Part shown: one piece after another, positions 53,973 through 62,490 of the stretch | Numbering within the stretch: the first letter of the stretch is position 1 | Layout of the letters: every line of letters starts with the position of its first letter | NCBI RefSeq assembly: GCF_025398255.1 | Contig: NZ_JAODNW010000018.1 | Span: 1-64,000 of the forward strand | Length of the DNA: 64,000 nt | Direction of reading: 5' to 3' | From: Chelativorans intermedius | GTDB lineage: Bacteria; Pseudomonadota; Alphaproteobacteria; Rhizobiales; Rhizobiaceae | Notes under the pieces: model-generated | Database searches by the model: none | Told to the model about the DNA's origin: nothing | The model's input: only the letters and a program-made list of their open reading frames with translations | Translations under genes and position numbers: made by a program

Positions 53973-55499
53973 TCACCCCCGCTGTGCGGCCTGGCGCAGG
54001 ACCGGAATCATTCCCCGGATTTCGGCAAGCAGGGGATGGCCTGTGGCCCACAAGGCTGCGATCCAGCCTGTCGCGGCCAGCAAAACCGCGGCAGCGGCCT
54101 GGCCTGACGACATGGCAAGGTCGAACCGCGCAGCCGCCGCGACGGCAATCGGTCCGAGCGCGGTGGAGCCTGTCACGACGGCGCTTCTTGCTGTCGCTGC
54201 GGCAATATCTTTCCACTCCATCCCGATTCGTCTTCTGACGACTTGCAGCGAAACGAGGGCATTGAGGGGGACCGCGACCATGAAACCCCAAGCCACCGCC
54301 TCCAGGCCGAGCAGGCTTGCCGCGGCGAGAATTGCCGCTGTCAGGGGAAAGACGATGATGGCGCGCAGGAACACGGCTCTTACGGCTCCCATCGACACAA
54401 GCACCGGATAGTTCAGCTCGAAGCTGAAGGTGAACATCATGGCGATCGCGATGATCCGCACCAGTGGGACAACGTCATGCCACTGCTGGCCGAGCAGCAG
54501 GTTGACAAGCGGATGGGCAAGAAGCGCCAGCACGGCCAGGGCCGGCCACTGGAGCGCCGTGATGAGCGCCAACGCCTTCAGATAGGGGTCCTTCAGGGCG
54601 CGCCCCTGTCTTGTCTCTGTCGCAAAGGCCGGCAGGACGACGGCAGCCGCTCCCCCCAGGATCACCTTGTCGGGAATCGTGCACAGCATGGTGGCCCTTT
54701 GCAGCAATGCCGATGCCTCGGGCGAAACCAGCCGTCCGAGGAAGAGATAGGGCGTGGCCTCGCTGATCCTGTAGAGAACGACGGTCGCTCCGTTGTAGCC
54801 GCCGAAGGAGACCATTTCCCTCCAGTAGTGCAGCGACGGCTTGAACATCCAGAAATAGGGGCAGATGAACACGGCCACCGCACAGGTGACGACGGCTGCG
54901 GCCAGCCAGGCCCAGGCGAAGCTCATGAAGCTGAAACCAAGAAGCGCCAGGCCCACCGTGGCTGCCGAAACGGCAATGGCGCTCGACGCGTTGATGGTGG
55001 CGACCTTTCTGAACGCCATGTCCCGTCGCAACAGCGTGACGACCAGCGAGGGAAGGGTTTCGATGAAAAGTGCCAGGGAAATCACCCGCAGGTATGGGAT
55101 CAACCGGTCCTCATTGCTCATGTGGGCAATCAGCGGCGCCGCTGCGGCAATGGTCAGCGCCACGGCCGCGTTGAGCGCCGCCATGACGGTGAAGGCGCTT
55201 CGCACCATCTCGCAGGAGAGTTCCGTGCGCTGGATGAGATAGCTGCCGCTGGTGAACTCCCGCGCCGACATGGCGATGCCGACGACCGCCGCGGCGATCA
55301 CCGATATGCCGATTTCGCCGGGCGTCAGAATCCGGGAGACCGCGGCGACCGTTGCAAAACCGATGAGCAACGCGAAATAGCGGTCTGCGGTGCTGAACAG
55401 GAGTGCCCGTTTGACGGCGACCATGCTGCTTTTCCCGCCTCCCTTTTGCCGCCGCTGCAGCGCTCGGGCGATTAGTTCAGCCGGGCCATGACTTGTCAT
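53973..55499 (-). CDS. Wzx-like polysaccharide flippase (MOP superfamily)
   Basis: A 508-residue membrane protein with about 12-14 segments, matching MOP-family lipid-linked oligosaccharide translocases such as ExoT/Wzx. The opening domain has ALLFSTADRYFALLIGFATVAAVSRILTPGEIG (in part FATVAAVSRILTPGEIG), and two-fold repeated segments follow. It should flip the undecaprenyl-linked repeat unit to the periplasm for the polymerase. The start may be M26 (55424; MVAVKRALLF) rather than 55499. It is convergent with the GT8 gene (19 bp apart). Confidence 0.87.
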   Translation of the reverse strand: MTSHGPAELIARALQRRQKGGGKSSMVAVKRALLFSTADRYFALLIGFATVAAVSRILTPGEIGISVIAAAVVGIAMSAREFTSGSYLIQRTELSCEMVRSAFTVMAALNAAVALTIAAAAPLIAHMSNEDRLIPYLRVISLALFIETLPSLVVTLLRRDMAFRKVATINASSAIAVSAATVGLALLGFSFMSFAWAWLAAAVVTCAVAVFICPYFWMFKPSLHYWREMVSFGGYNGATVVLYRISEATPYLFLGRLVSPEASALLQRATMLCTIPDKVILGGAAAVVLPAFATETRQGRALKDPYLKALALITALQWPALAVLALLAHPLVNLLLGQQWHDVVPLVRIIAIAMMFTFSFELNYPVLVSMGAVRAVFLRAIIVFPLTAAILAAASLLGLEAVAWGFMVAVPLNALVSLQVVRRRIGMEWKDIAAATARSAVVTGSTALGPIAVAAAARFDLAMSSGQAAAAVLLAATGWIAALWATGHPLLAEIRGMIPVLRQAAQRG

Positions 55500-55701
55500 G
55501 AAGGCAATAAGGGTAGGCGCATACCACTATGGGATGGCCGCCGCCGCCGCCCTCTTTACGGTGCTTTGTGATTGCAGGCCGGGTCGTGGCAAGGGGGGGC
55601 GGGCCGTCGAATGTGGTAGGGCGCGTGCGGCCTCTCGCCGAATGTGCAGATTGCGGCTGTGCGCACGCGGGCTAGGATTCTGCCAGCAAAGGGAGAGGCG
55701 C

Positions 55702-57069
55702 ATGAAACGGTGCTGTCACGCGGTGCTTGCCTCGGTCTTGCTGCTCGTTGCGGGAGCTTCGTCGGGCAGGGCCTGCGTGCCGGCAGATCCGGCGGCAGCG
55801 CCCGCTTTCCCGCTGCATGTTCCGCAGGGCAAACGCCATCTCGAAGACGCGGCGGGCAGGCCGTTCTTCATGAATGGGGACACACCCTGGTCACTCATCG
55901 CGGAGCTGAGCCGCGAGGATGCGGCGTTTTATCTGCGCGACCGCAAGGCACGCGGCTTCAACACCATCCTGGTGAATCTGATCGAGCACAAGTTCGCGAC
56001 CAAAGCGCCCGCCAATATCTATGGCGAACGCCCGTTTCTTGCCCATGGCGATTTCGGCTCGGTCAACGAGCATTATTTCGCACATGCCGACTGGGTGCTG
56101 GGCAAGGCATGCGAACTGGGGTTTCTCGTCCTGCTGGCTCCCGCATATCTGGGCTTTGGCGGGGGAGGCGACGGCTGGTATGCCGACATGCAGCAAAGCG
56201 GCGAGGAGAAGCTTCGCGCCTATGGCCGCTTTGTCGGCGCGCGCTACAAGGGGTTCGACAACATCGTGTGGGTGCATGGGGGCGATCACAACCCCGAGGA
56301 CAAGGATCTGGTCAGGGCGATTGCCGCCGGCATCCGAGAGGTCGACCCCGGCGCGCTCCATACGGCCCACGGTGCACCGGAGACCGCCGCGATGGACTAC
56401 TGGGCGGGCGAGCCCTGGCTGTCGATCAACAACGTCTACACCTATGGCCCCGTGCACAGCCATGCGCGCCGGCAATACTCGCGCAGCGACGCCCTGCCGT
56501 TCTTCCTGATGGAGAGCGCCTATGAATTCGAGCACGATGCAGACGCCAGACGGATCAGGACGCAGGCCTACAGCGCGGTCTTGAGCGGGGCGTTCGGACA
56601 TCTCTATGGCAACAATCCCATATGGCATTTCAGCGGCCCCGGCCTCTTTCCGCCGCCCATGGGATGGAAGGAGGCGCTCGACAGTCCCGGCGCGCGGTCG
56701 ATGAGCGTTCTTGCCGGCATCTTCCGGTCCATTGCGTGGTGGCAGCTCGTGCCCGATATGCGAGGTGGATTCCTCGGGAGCCCCGAGGGCGGGGAGACGC
56801 CGCCGCTCGCCGCCATTGCAGCCGACGGCTCCTTCGCGCTTGCCTATCTTCCCGATGGCGGTGCGGTCACGCTCGACCTTGCGCGGCTTTCGGGAGAGAT
56901 GTTTTCCGCGCGGTGGCGCGACCCGGGCGATGGCTCTGCGCTGCCCGTCGCCGGCGCTCCGCTTTCCTCCGCGCCGCGCCGCCTCAAGCCGCCGGAGAGA
57001 AACAGCGTCGGCGATGGCGATTGGATCCTTGAGGTGTTCCGGGTCGGCGAGAAGGGAGATGTGCGGTGA
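55702..57069 (+). CDS. Secreted DUF4038 (GH140-like) glycoside hydrolase
   Basis: A 455-residue exported protein. A signal peptide covers about 1-24 (MKRCCHAVLASVLLLVAGASSG). The (beta/alpha)8 DUF4038 domain spans about 40-340, with FFMNGDTPWSLIAEL. The likely acid/base is D195 (VWVHGGDHN) and the nucleophile E271 (FLMESAYE), by analogy with apiosidase GH140. A C-terminal beta domain (about 350-450) follows. GGGAGAGGCGC precedes the ATG at 55702. It overlaps the pyruvyltransferase gene by four bases, so it probably trims or remodels the polymer made here. Activity is inferred. Confidence 0.85.
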   Translation: MKRCCHAVLASVLLLVAGASSGRACVPADPAAAPAFPLHVPQGKRHLEDAAGRPFFMNGDTPWSLIAELSREDAAFYLRDRKARGFNTILVNLIEHKFATKAPANIYGERPFLAHGDFGSVNEHYFAHADWVLGKACELGFLVLLAPAYLGFGGGGDGWYADMQQSGEEKLRAYGRFVGARYKGFDNIVWVHGGDHNPEDKDLVRAIAAGIREVDPGALHTAHGAPETAAMDYWAGEPWLSINNVYTYGPVHSHARRQYSRSDALPFFLMESAYEFEHDADARRIRTQAYSAVLSGAFGHLYGNNPIWHFSGPGLFPPPMGWKEALDSPGARSMSVLAGIFRSIAWWQLVPDMRGGFLGSPEGGETPPLAAIAADGSFALAYLPDGGAVTLDLARLSGEMFSARWRDPGDGSALPVAGAPLSSAPRRLKPPERNSVGDGDWILEVFRVGEKGDVR

Positions 57070-58391
57070 GGGCAAGGGGCCGGGTCTTGCGCGCTTCCGC
57101 TGCCGCTCGCCAGGGGATGGCCGGCGGACCGCGTGCGAAAACCCGTGCGGCACCGTCTCCGGCAGTCCACAGGGTGGGACGCATTGCCCTGTTCGGCCTC
57201 TTTGGAAGCGGCAATCTGGGCAATGACGGTTCGCTCAAGGCCATGGTCGAGTTTCTCGCCGAGCGATGCCCCAGTGCGCAGCTCGTCTGCATCTGCCGGG
57301 AGACGGAGGCCGTCGGAAGAGCGTTCGGCATCGCCGCCGTCGAGCTTCGGCGCAAACCGTCTGTCGGTGTTGCGCGCCTGATCGACCGGGCGTTGCTGAA
57401 GGTTCCCGGCAAGCTTTGCGATTTCATGCGCGCGGTGCGCGTGATCCGACGGGCCGACGTGATGATCGTGCCCGGCACAGGCATCCTCGATGATTTCGGC
57501 GAGAAGCCGCTGGGAATGCCCTTCGACATTCTGAAATGGTGTCTGGCGGCAAGGCTGGCCGGAACACGGATTGCCTTTGTCAGCGTCGGGGCGGGCCCCA
57601 TTCGCAACCGATGGAGCCGATGGCTCATGGTGGCCGCTGCCGGCATGGCCGATTATCGTTCCTTTCGCGACCGGGCATCGGTCGAGTTCATGCAGCGCAT
57701 CGGTGCGCACAAGCCGGGCGACCGCCTCTATCCGGATCTCGCCTTTCGCCTCGCAGTCCCGCAAGGTCGCGCCCCGCCGCGTGAGGGCGCTCCGGTTGTC
57801 GGTGTGGGCGTCATGGCCTATCGCGGCTGGTACGGATATCGGAAGACGGGTGAGGACGTGTTCGCCCGTTACATCGACAAGATGACGCGGTTTGTGAGCG
57901 CGCTCATGCAGCGTGGTCACATGGTGCGCCTCCTGATAGGCGATGAAGAGGATCTGATCGCCGTCGAGGCGCTGCAGGCTGCGGTCTCGGCCCTGCCCAT
58001 GGCGGCAAGGACTGACCGGATGACCGTCGAGATGGCGCACTCTCTCGACGAGGTCATGGTCCAGATCGGAAAGGTCGACATCGTGGTTGCCACCCGCTTC
58101 CACAATGTCGTTTGTGCGCTGAAGCTCGCAAGGCCCACCATATCGATCGGATATGCCAGCAAGAACGATCTGCTGATGGCGCAGATGGGGCTGGCCGACT
58201 ATTGTCAGCACATTGACGATTTCGATCCCGACAGGCTTGTCACGCAGGTCTGCCGCCTGCACACCGACAGGGAGCGCATCGCCCGGGTCATCGCCGCCAG
58301 GACAGCGGAGTATGCGGCAAGTCTGAAGCGGCAGGAGGCGCATCTGCTTGCCACGCTTCTGTCGTCCGATGCGGGTGGCCCTGGCTCGTGA
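57066..58391 (+). CDS. Polysaccharide pyruvyl transferase family protein
   Basis: A 441-residue enzyme of the CsaB/ExoV-type PS_pyruv_trans family, which adds ketal pyruvate to sugars from phosphoenolpyruvate. Seen are LFGLFGSGNLGNDGSL at about 43-58, VPGTGILDDFG, SVGAGPI and VATRFHNVVCALKLARPTIS (conserved RxH region). The GTG start overlaps the GH140-like stop; the first 35 residues are basic and low-complexity, so an internal start is possible. Pyruvylation would make the polymer acidic. Its last 104 bases overlap the acyltransferase gene on the other strand. Confidence 0.87.
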   Translation: MRARGRVLRASAAARQGMAGGPRAKTRAAPSPAVHRVGRIALFGLFGSGNLGNDGSLKAMVEFLAERCPSAQLVCICRETEAVGRAFGIAAVELRRKPSVGVARLIDRALLKVPGKLCDFMRAVRVIRRADVMIVPGTGILDDFGEKPLGMPFDILKWCLAARLAGTRIAFVSVGAGPIRNRWSRWLMVAAAGMADYRSFRDRASVEFMQRIGAHKPGDRLYPDLAFRLAVPQGRAPPREGAPVVGVGVMAYRGWYGYRKTGEDVFARYIDKMTRFVSALMQRGHMVRLLIGDEEDLIAVEALQAAVSALPMAARTDRMTVEMAHSLDEVMVQIGKVDIVVATRFHNVVCALKLARPTISIGYASKNDLLMAQMGLADYCQHIDDFDPDRLVTQVCRLHTDRERIARVIAARTAEYAASLKRQEAHLLATLLSSDAGGPGS

Positions 58392-59598
58392 CAGGCCGCC
58401 GTGGACCTGCTTCGCCGCTTTCGACCTTTTTTCCGGGTGCAGGAACGGCGCGCGCTCTCTTGTTCAGAAAGCGGGCTTCAAATGTGCGGAAGGACAGTTC
58501 CGCCGCGGCGATCGTGGCCGTGTAGGACAGGGCAAAGAGGGCGAGCCTGCCCGTGACGGGATGCGCCGAAAGGTCGACGAACAGGCCAAGCAGGTATGCG
58601 GCGGCGGCGATGCCGAGGACGTGGAAGATATAGGCGCCGTAGGAGATCTCCCCCACTCTCTGCAGAAGGCGGTGCCTGAGCAGCCAGGAGACCCAGGGAT
58701 CGTTGGTTGCAGCAAGCGCAACAAGGCCTGCTGCCGGTGCGGCGACGGCCGAATAGACGAACACTTCGCGATACTGACCCCACAACACGCCGGAGACGAT
58801 ATTGCGCAGCGTGTCGAGGCCGTGCGCGCCGGCCAGGCGGTTCAACACGAAATAGGACACGCAATAGAGGAGGAGCGCAGCGAAGCCCCAAACGGCAAGC
58901 GGCCGCGAGAGCCGCGTCAGGGTTGCGTTGTAGGCTGCAAAGGCCAGCAGCCCCCCTGCCGCGAAAGCGTCGATGTGCAGGAAGGGCCCCGAGTAGATTC
59001 GGAACGCGCTGGTTTCGCTGTCGAGGCCAAGTCCGGCAAACCACCAGGAGGCGGACAGGCGCGCCGCAGGCGCAACAAGGAGGGCGGCGAAGAGCAGATA
59101 GACGACGGCGCGCCGTGGCGCCAGAATGAGCGCGGTCCCATAGACAAGATAGAACTGCATCTCGACCGATATGGTCCACAGATGGCTCACCGGCCAGTCG
59201 GCAAGCAGCCCACGGCCTTCTCCCATGGCGATGTTGTGAAAGAAGCCGAGAAGCGCGGCGAGATCGTATCGTGCGAACGTGGCGGCCGAGCCCACGGAAA
59301 CGAGAACCCCTGCAAGCACATAGGCATAATACACCGGCACGATGCGCATGATGCGGCGGCGGAAGAAGCTGGCCAGGCGCCTGGCCGGCGGTTGGTCGGA
59401 GGATCGGCCGACCACCGTGCATGTGACCACATAGCCGGAGATCACGAAGAACAGCCACACTCCCGTCCAGCCAAGAGGAAGCAGGCCGCAGTGCTGGGCA
59501 ACGACAGCGCTCATCGCGAAACAGCGAAGGGAGTCGATTTGCCCCACCCGGTTTCCGGCGCCCGGATTGCCGGTGCCTGAAGCAGAAGCGGATCCCAT
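58288..59598 (-). CDS. Acyltransferase 3 family membrane protein
   Basis: A 436-residue O-acyltransferase with about ten membrane segments (Acyl_transf_3). The N-terminal RCFAMSAVVAQHCG (conserved R and H) and WLFFVISGYVVT are typical, as is WTISVEMQFYL. Such proteins O-acetylate or succinylate exopolysaccharide repeat units. The C-terminal 70 residues are a polar extension whose coding bases overlap the pyruvyltransferase gene, which suggests the stop has drifted. The ATG at 59598 is chosen over the longer frame to 59679. Confidence 0.87.
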   Translation of the reverse strand: MGSASASGTGNPGAGNRVGQIDSLRCFAMSAVVAQHCGLLPLGWTGVWLFFVISGYVVTCTVVGRSSDQPPARRLASFFRRRIMRIVPVYYAYVLAGVLVSVGSAATFARYDLAALLGFFHNIAMGEGRGLLADWPVSHLWTISVEMQFYLVYGTALILAPRRAVVYLLFAALLVAPAARLSASWWFAGLGLDSETSAFRIYSGPFLHIDAFAAGGLLAFAAYNATLTRLSRPLAVWGFAALLLYCVSYFVLNRLAGAHGLDTLRNIVSGVLWGQYREVFVYSAVAAPAAGLVALAATNDPWVSWLLRHRLLQRVGEISYGAYIFHVLGIAAAAYLLGLFVDLSAHPVTGRLALFALSYTATIAAAELSFRTFEARFLNKRARAVPAPGKKVESGEAGPRRPVTSQGHPHRTTEAWQADAPPAASDLPHTPLSWRR

Positions 59599-59943
59599 GG
59601 GCCCGTGCCTTTCAGGTCGTCTGAAGAGGGGCCTGGATAATCCCGCAGGCCCCTGGCGGCTTGTGCTCGAAGCATACACCGCGGTGGATGCGGCGGAACG
59701 GCCCTGCCCATCAGCATTCCGTCTGTACGCTCCCCCGCCCGGCGGGCCTTACAGGGTCGGCATTGCACAAAAGGCGTAGCGCTGCCGCCGGGCATCGTCC
59801 CTTGTCGAGGCCGCCTCACCGATGGATGCACTTGCGGTCGGCACCCGGCCGGCAGAGCATTTCAAGGGTGCGCGCCGGGCTCGACATGCCGGCAGCGACC
59901 GGTATCTCCGCCGGCTTCGGTCCGAAGCGTTGGCGAATGGCGG
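59599..59943. other. Divergent intergenic region before the polymerase gene
   Basis: A 345-bp spacer between the acyltransferase and Wzy-like genes. Several frames are open but none has family support. It should contain both promoters. GCCCCTCTTCAGACG-like purine/pyrimidine runs are present but no clear operator. Confidence 0.5.
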
Positions 59944-61410
59944 ATGGGGGCAGCGAAACGCATGCAGATACTGCCGATGGGTCTCCTGGTCTGTGCGGGC
60001 ATCCTGCTTCTCGCCTGGCTGCACCGGAGCGTGCTGATCGTCGGCCTTGTGGCGTCTCTCGCATTCGGCGCCACGGCGCTGGTGACGCTCACGTCACTCG
60101 GCGGTTCGTCCCCTCTCATCTATACGGCGTTTTCTGCCCTGCTGATTGCTGCGGTGGCGCTGCGCAGGGGATTTCTGAAGGACCTTGGAGGGGTGTTCGC
60201 CACTGTCCGCCCCATATGGGTCCTGTGTTTTCTCATGGTCTATTCGGCGGTGGGTGCGCTTCTCCTGCCGCGCTTCTTCGCGGGGCAGACCGTGGTGTTC
60301 GTCCAGTCAAGGACGCGGTCGGGCGTGATCGAGGCATCGCTTGCTCCGGTTGGTTCCAACATCACGCAAACCGGCTATTTCGTGCTTGGCGGGCTGACCG
60401 CCATGGCGCTTTGCGTGCTGCTTCTGGAGCGCGGTCGCATGCGGCAGGTGGGGAGCGCCTTCCTGATCCTCGGATTTCTCCATGCGGGAATGGGGTCGCT
60501 CGACCTGCTGGGAAAGATTGCCGGTGCGGGGGATGTGCTCGCCCCCATTCGCACCGCCAGCTACGCGATGCTCACGGAGGCGGTTGCAGGCGGCTTTCAT
60601 CGCATTGCCGGTGCGTTTTCCGAGGCTTCGGCCTTCGGCAGCTTTTCGCTTGCCTGTCTTGCCTTCTCCTATACCTACTGGCGGCGCAGCCGGTCGCAGG
60701 CGGCGAAGTGGCTGGCTGCCGTCCTTCTCGCGCTGACGGTTCTGTCGACCTCCTCTACCGCCTATGTGGGACTTGCCATCCTGTGCATTCCGGTTGCCTG
60801 GGGTATCTCGAAATCCTTTTTCCTCGGCCGTGCAACGGGTGAGGATCTGACCATCGTGTCGCTCATGGCGCTTGCCGGCGTGGCTGTCATGGCGGTCACA
60901 CTCTACAATGCAGGCTTCTTCGAGCCCTTTGTCCGTCTCCTCGATGCGATGGTTCTCAACAAGGCGCGTTCCGCCTCGGGGCAGGAGCGGGCCTACTGGA
61001 ACATCAAGAGCCTGCAGGCCTTTCTCGATACGGCCGGCTTGGGAGTGGGCTTCGGCAGTTCGCGGGCGTCGAGCTGGCCGATTGCGGTGGTCTCGCAGCT
61101 CGGCCTGCTCGGCTCCCTGATGATGGGCGTGCTCCTCGCCTATATCCTGCGCGGGCTGGGCGGTTTGCAGGGCTGGCTTTCCCCCGAAACGGAGACGATC
61201 GTGGCAAGCGTGCGCAACTTTGCGCTTGCCGCGGCGGTGTCGGCGTCTCTTGCCGGCGGCTCGGCCGATCCGGGACCTGCGTTCTTCATCGCACTGGCTG
61301 TGGTCGCTTCTGCCCGGCTGCAGGCACGTTCTCGCAGGCAGGCGTGGGCAGGCGCAGCGCCAATCGACAGCCGAAAGTGGAAGAAAGTGCGGTTCTCCGC
61401 GACGGCATAG
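59944..61410 (+). CDS. Wzy-like O-antigen/exopolysaccharide polymerase
   Basis: A 488-residue protein with about 11-12 membrane segments and a large periplasmic loop (about 95-150, with FFAGQTVVFVQSRTRSGV, then PVGSNITQTGYFVLGG). A second loop region reads GQERAYWNIKSLQAFLDTAGLGVGFGSSRASS (in part GQERAYWNIKSLQAF). This matches Wzy/ExoQ-type polymerases, which join repeat units in the periplasm. The start may be 59962 (MQILPMG). It completes a Wzx/Wzy/PCP/OPX set with the flippase, ExoP-like and ExoF-like proteins. Confidence 0.82.
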   Translation: MGAAKRMQILPMGLLVCAGILLLAWLHRSVLIVGLVASLAFGATALVTLTSLGGSSPLIYTAFSALLIAAVALRRGFLKDLGGVFATVRPIWVLCFLMVYSAVGALLLPRFFAGQTVVFVQSRTRSGVIEASLAPVGSNITQTGYFVLGGLTAMALCVLLLERGRMRQVGSAFLILGFLHAGMGSLDLLGKIAGAGDVLAPIRTASYAMLTEAVAGGFHRIAGAFSEASAFGSFSLACLAFSYTYWRRSRSQAAKWLAAVLLALTVLSTSSTAYVGLAILCIPVAWGISKSFFLGRATGEDLTIVSLMALAGVAVMAVTLYNAGFFEPFVRLLDAMVLNKARSASGQERAYWNIKSLQAFLDTAGLGVGFGSSRASSWPIAVVSQLGLLGSLMMGVLLAYILRGLGGLQGWLSPETETIVASVRNFALAAAVSASLAGGSADPGPAFFIALAVVASARLQARSRRQAWAGAAPIDSRKWKKVRFSATA

Positions 61411-61507
61411 GCCTTTTGGCCAGCTCTCGCGGCCCAGCCTCCGGGGCTATGCTTGAAATCGAGCGCGTCGCGGGAGGCAACAGCGCAGCGATGGGAGGCT
61501 GTGGGCG

Positions 61508-61867
61508 ATGTCTTTTTCCTTTCGGTTGCAGCACCGGGAACAGGTCGGGGAAACCGGCATGCTCCACATGCGGCGCCTTGGACAGCTGACCAGCGAGATT
61601 CGCAACGAGATCCAGAACGAGCTGGACGGGCTTGAACACAGGTTTGAGAATCTGGCCACCTGCGCCGCCTTCGCACAGCAGGCCATCGAGAACGAGGGGG
61701 CGCGCGAGGAGCTTACCGAACGGGTGCGCGTGCTGACCGCGGCGATGATGCAGCATGCGCAGCAGATGGCCGAACTCGGGCAGCAGCGTGCGTTCGTCGC
61801 GAGGCTGGAAGACGACATCGCCGTCTTTACCAATTGCGGCAGTCTGCCGCCTGACAGGAAGGTCTGA
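61508..61867 (+). CDS. Hypothetical small coiled-coil protein
   Basis: A 119-residue protein of unknown function, mostly helical and charged (LTSEIRNEIQNELDGLEHRF at about 27-46; AREELTERVRVLTAAMMQHA at about 65-84). GGGAGGC precedes the start. No signal peptide or membrane segment. It may be a chaperone-like or structural protein; I do not recognise a family. It follows the polymerase gene by about 100 bp on the same strand. Confidence 0.55.
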   Translation: MSFSFRLQHREQVGETGMLHMRRLGQLTSEIRNEIQNELDGLEHRFENLATCAAFAQQAIENEGAREELTERVRVLTAAMMQHAQQMAELGQQRAFVARLEDDIAVFTNCGSLPPDRKV

Positions 61868-61876
61868 TCCAAGGTC

Positions 61877-62200
61877 TTGCCGGTGTTCGATCCTTCGGGC
61901 GGGCTGCGTCAGATTACCCGTCCCTCGCTGTCTGCGAGCTTGAGAAGTTCAGGGCGCATGCGCGGCAGCGCCGAGATGCGCTATGAAACCGCCTATCCGC
62001 ATCCCGGCTGGGCCGAGCAGGCGCTGCAGGACTGGTGGAAGGCCCTTCTTGCCGCGGGCCGGAGGGCCGTGGAGCAGGCCGGATGCCGTGACCGTGACGT
62101 CGCCGCCATGTCGGTCGCCGCCACCGTCTCAACCATGGTGGCATGCCGGGCCGATGGCACGCTTCTCTATCCCGCCTCTTTGGCCTCGACGCGGTCGGCC
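61877..62200 (+). pseudogene. Fragment of an FGGY-family carbohydrate kinase gene
   Basis: The segment at 61982-62176 encodes YETAYPHPGWAEQALQDWW and then VAAMSVAATVSTMVACRADG, ending LLYPA. This is the early part of the FGGY kinase N-domain, where relatives have PGWAEQ-x-x-x-x-WW and a V-x-T-T-S core. The preceding residues FDPSGGL also recall the kinase N-terminus but the usual phosphate-binding start and the next 400 residues are missing. It has no RBS and no intact reading frame of kinase length. It is a decayed relic, probably of an older sugar operon. The following bases to 62490 hold no gene. Confidence 0.65.
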
Positions 62201-62490
62201 ATCATGCCCTTTGAGAGCCGGGCCGCCTTAAGCCAGGCATCCGCCTGCTTGCGATCAGGCTTTGAAAGCCAGACCCGGGAGAGTGAGGCCGGATCACCTC
62301 CGCGCGCGCTTTGTTACCCAGGCCAGCGCCGTCCGGCCGAAGGTTCGAGCCTAGGCCATCCGAGACCTGCCTTTCAGACAATCAAGCGCGCGGCGAACTA
62401 ATTCCGATACCCTTTTGCCGGCCATCTGAAACATGCGGGATGTCGAGCATTTCCTGTTCGCGGCGCAAGGGTGTGCTATATGCTGAAGCC

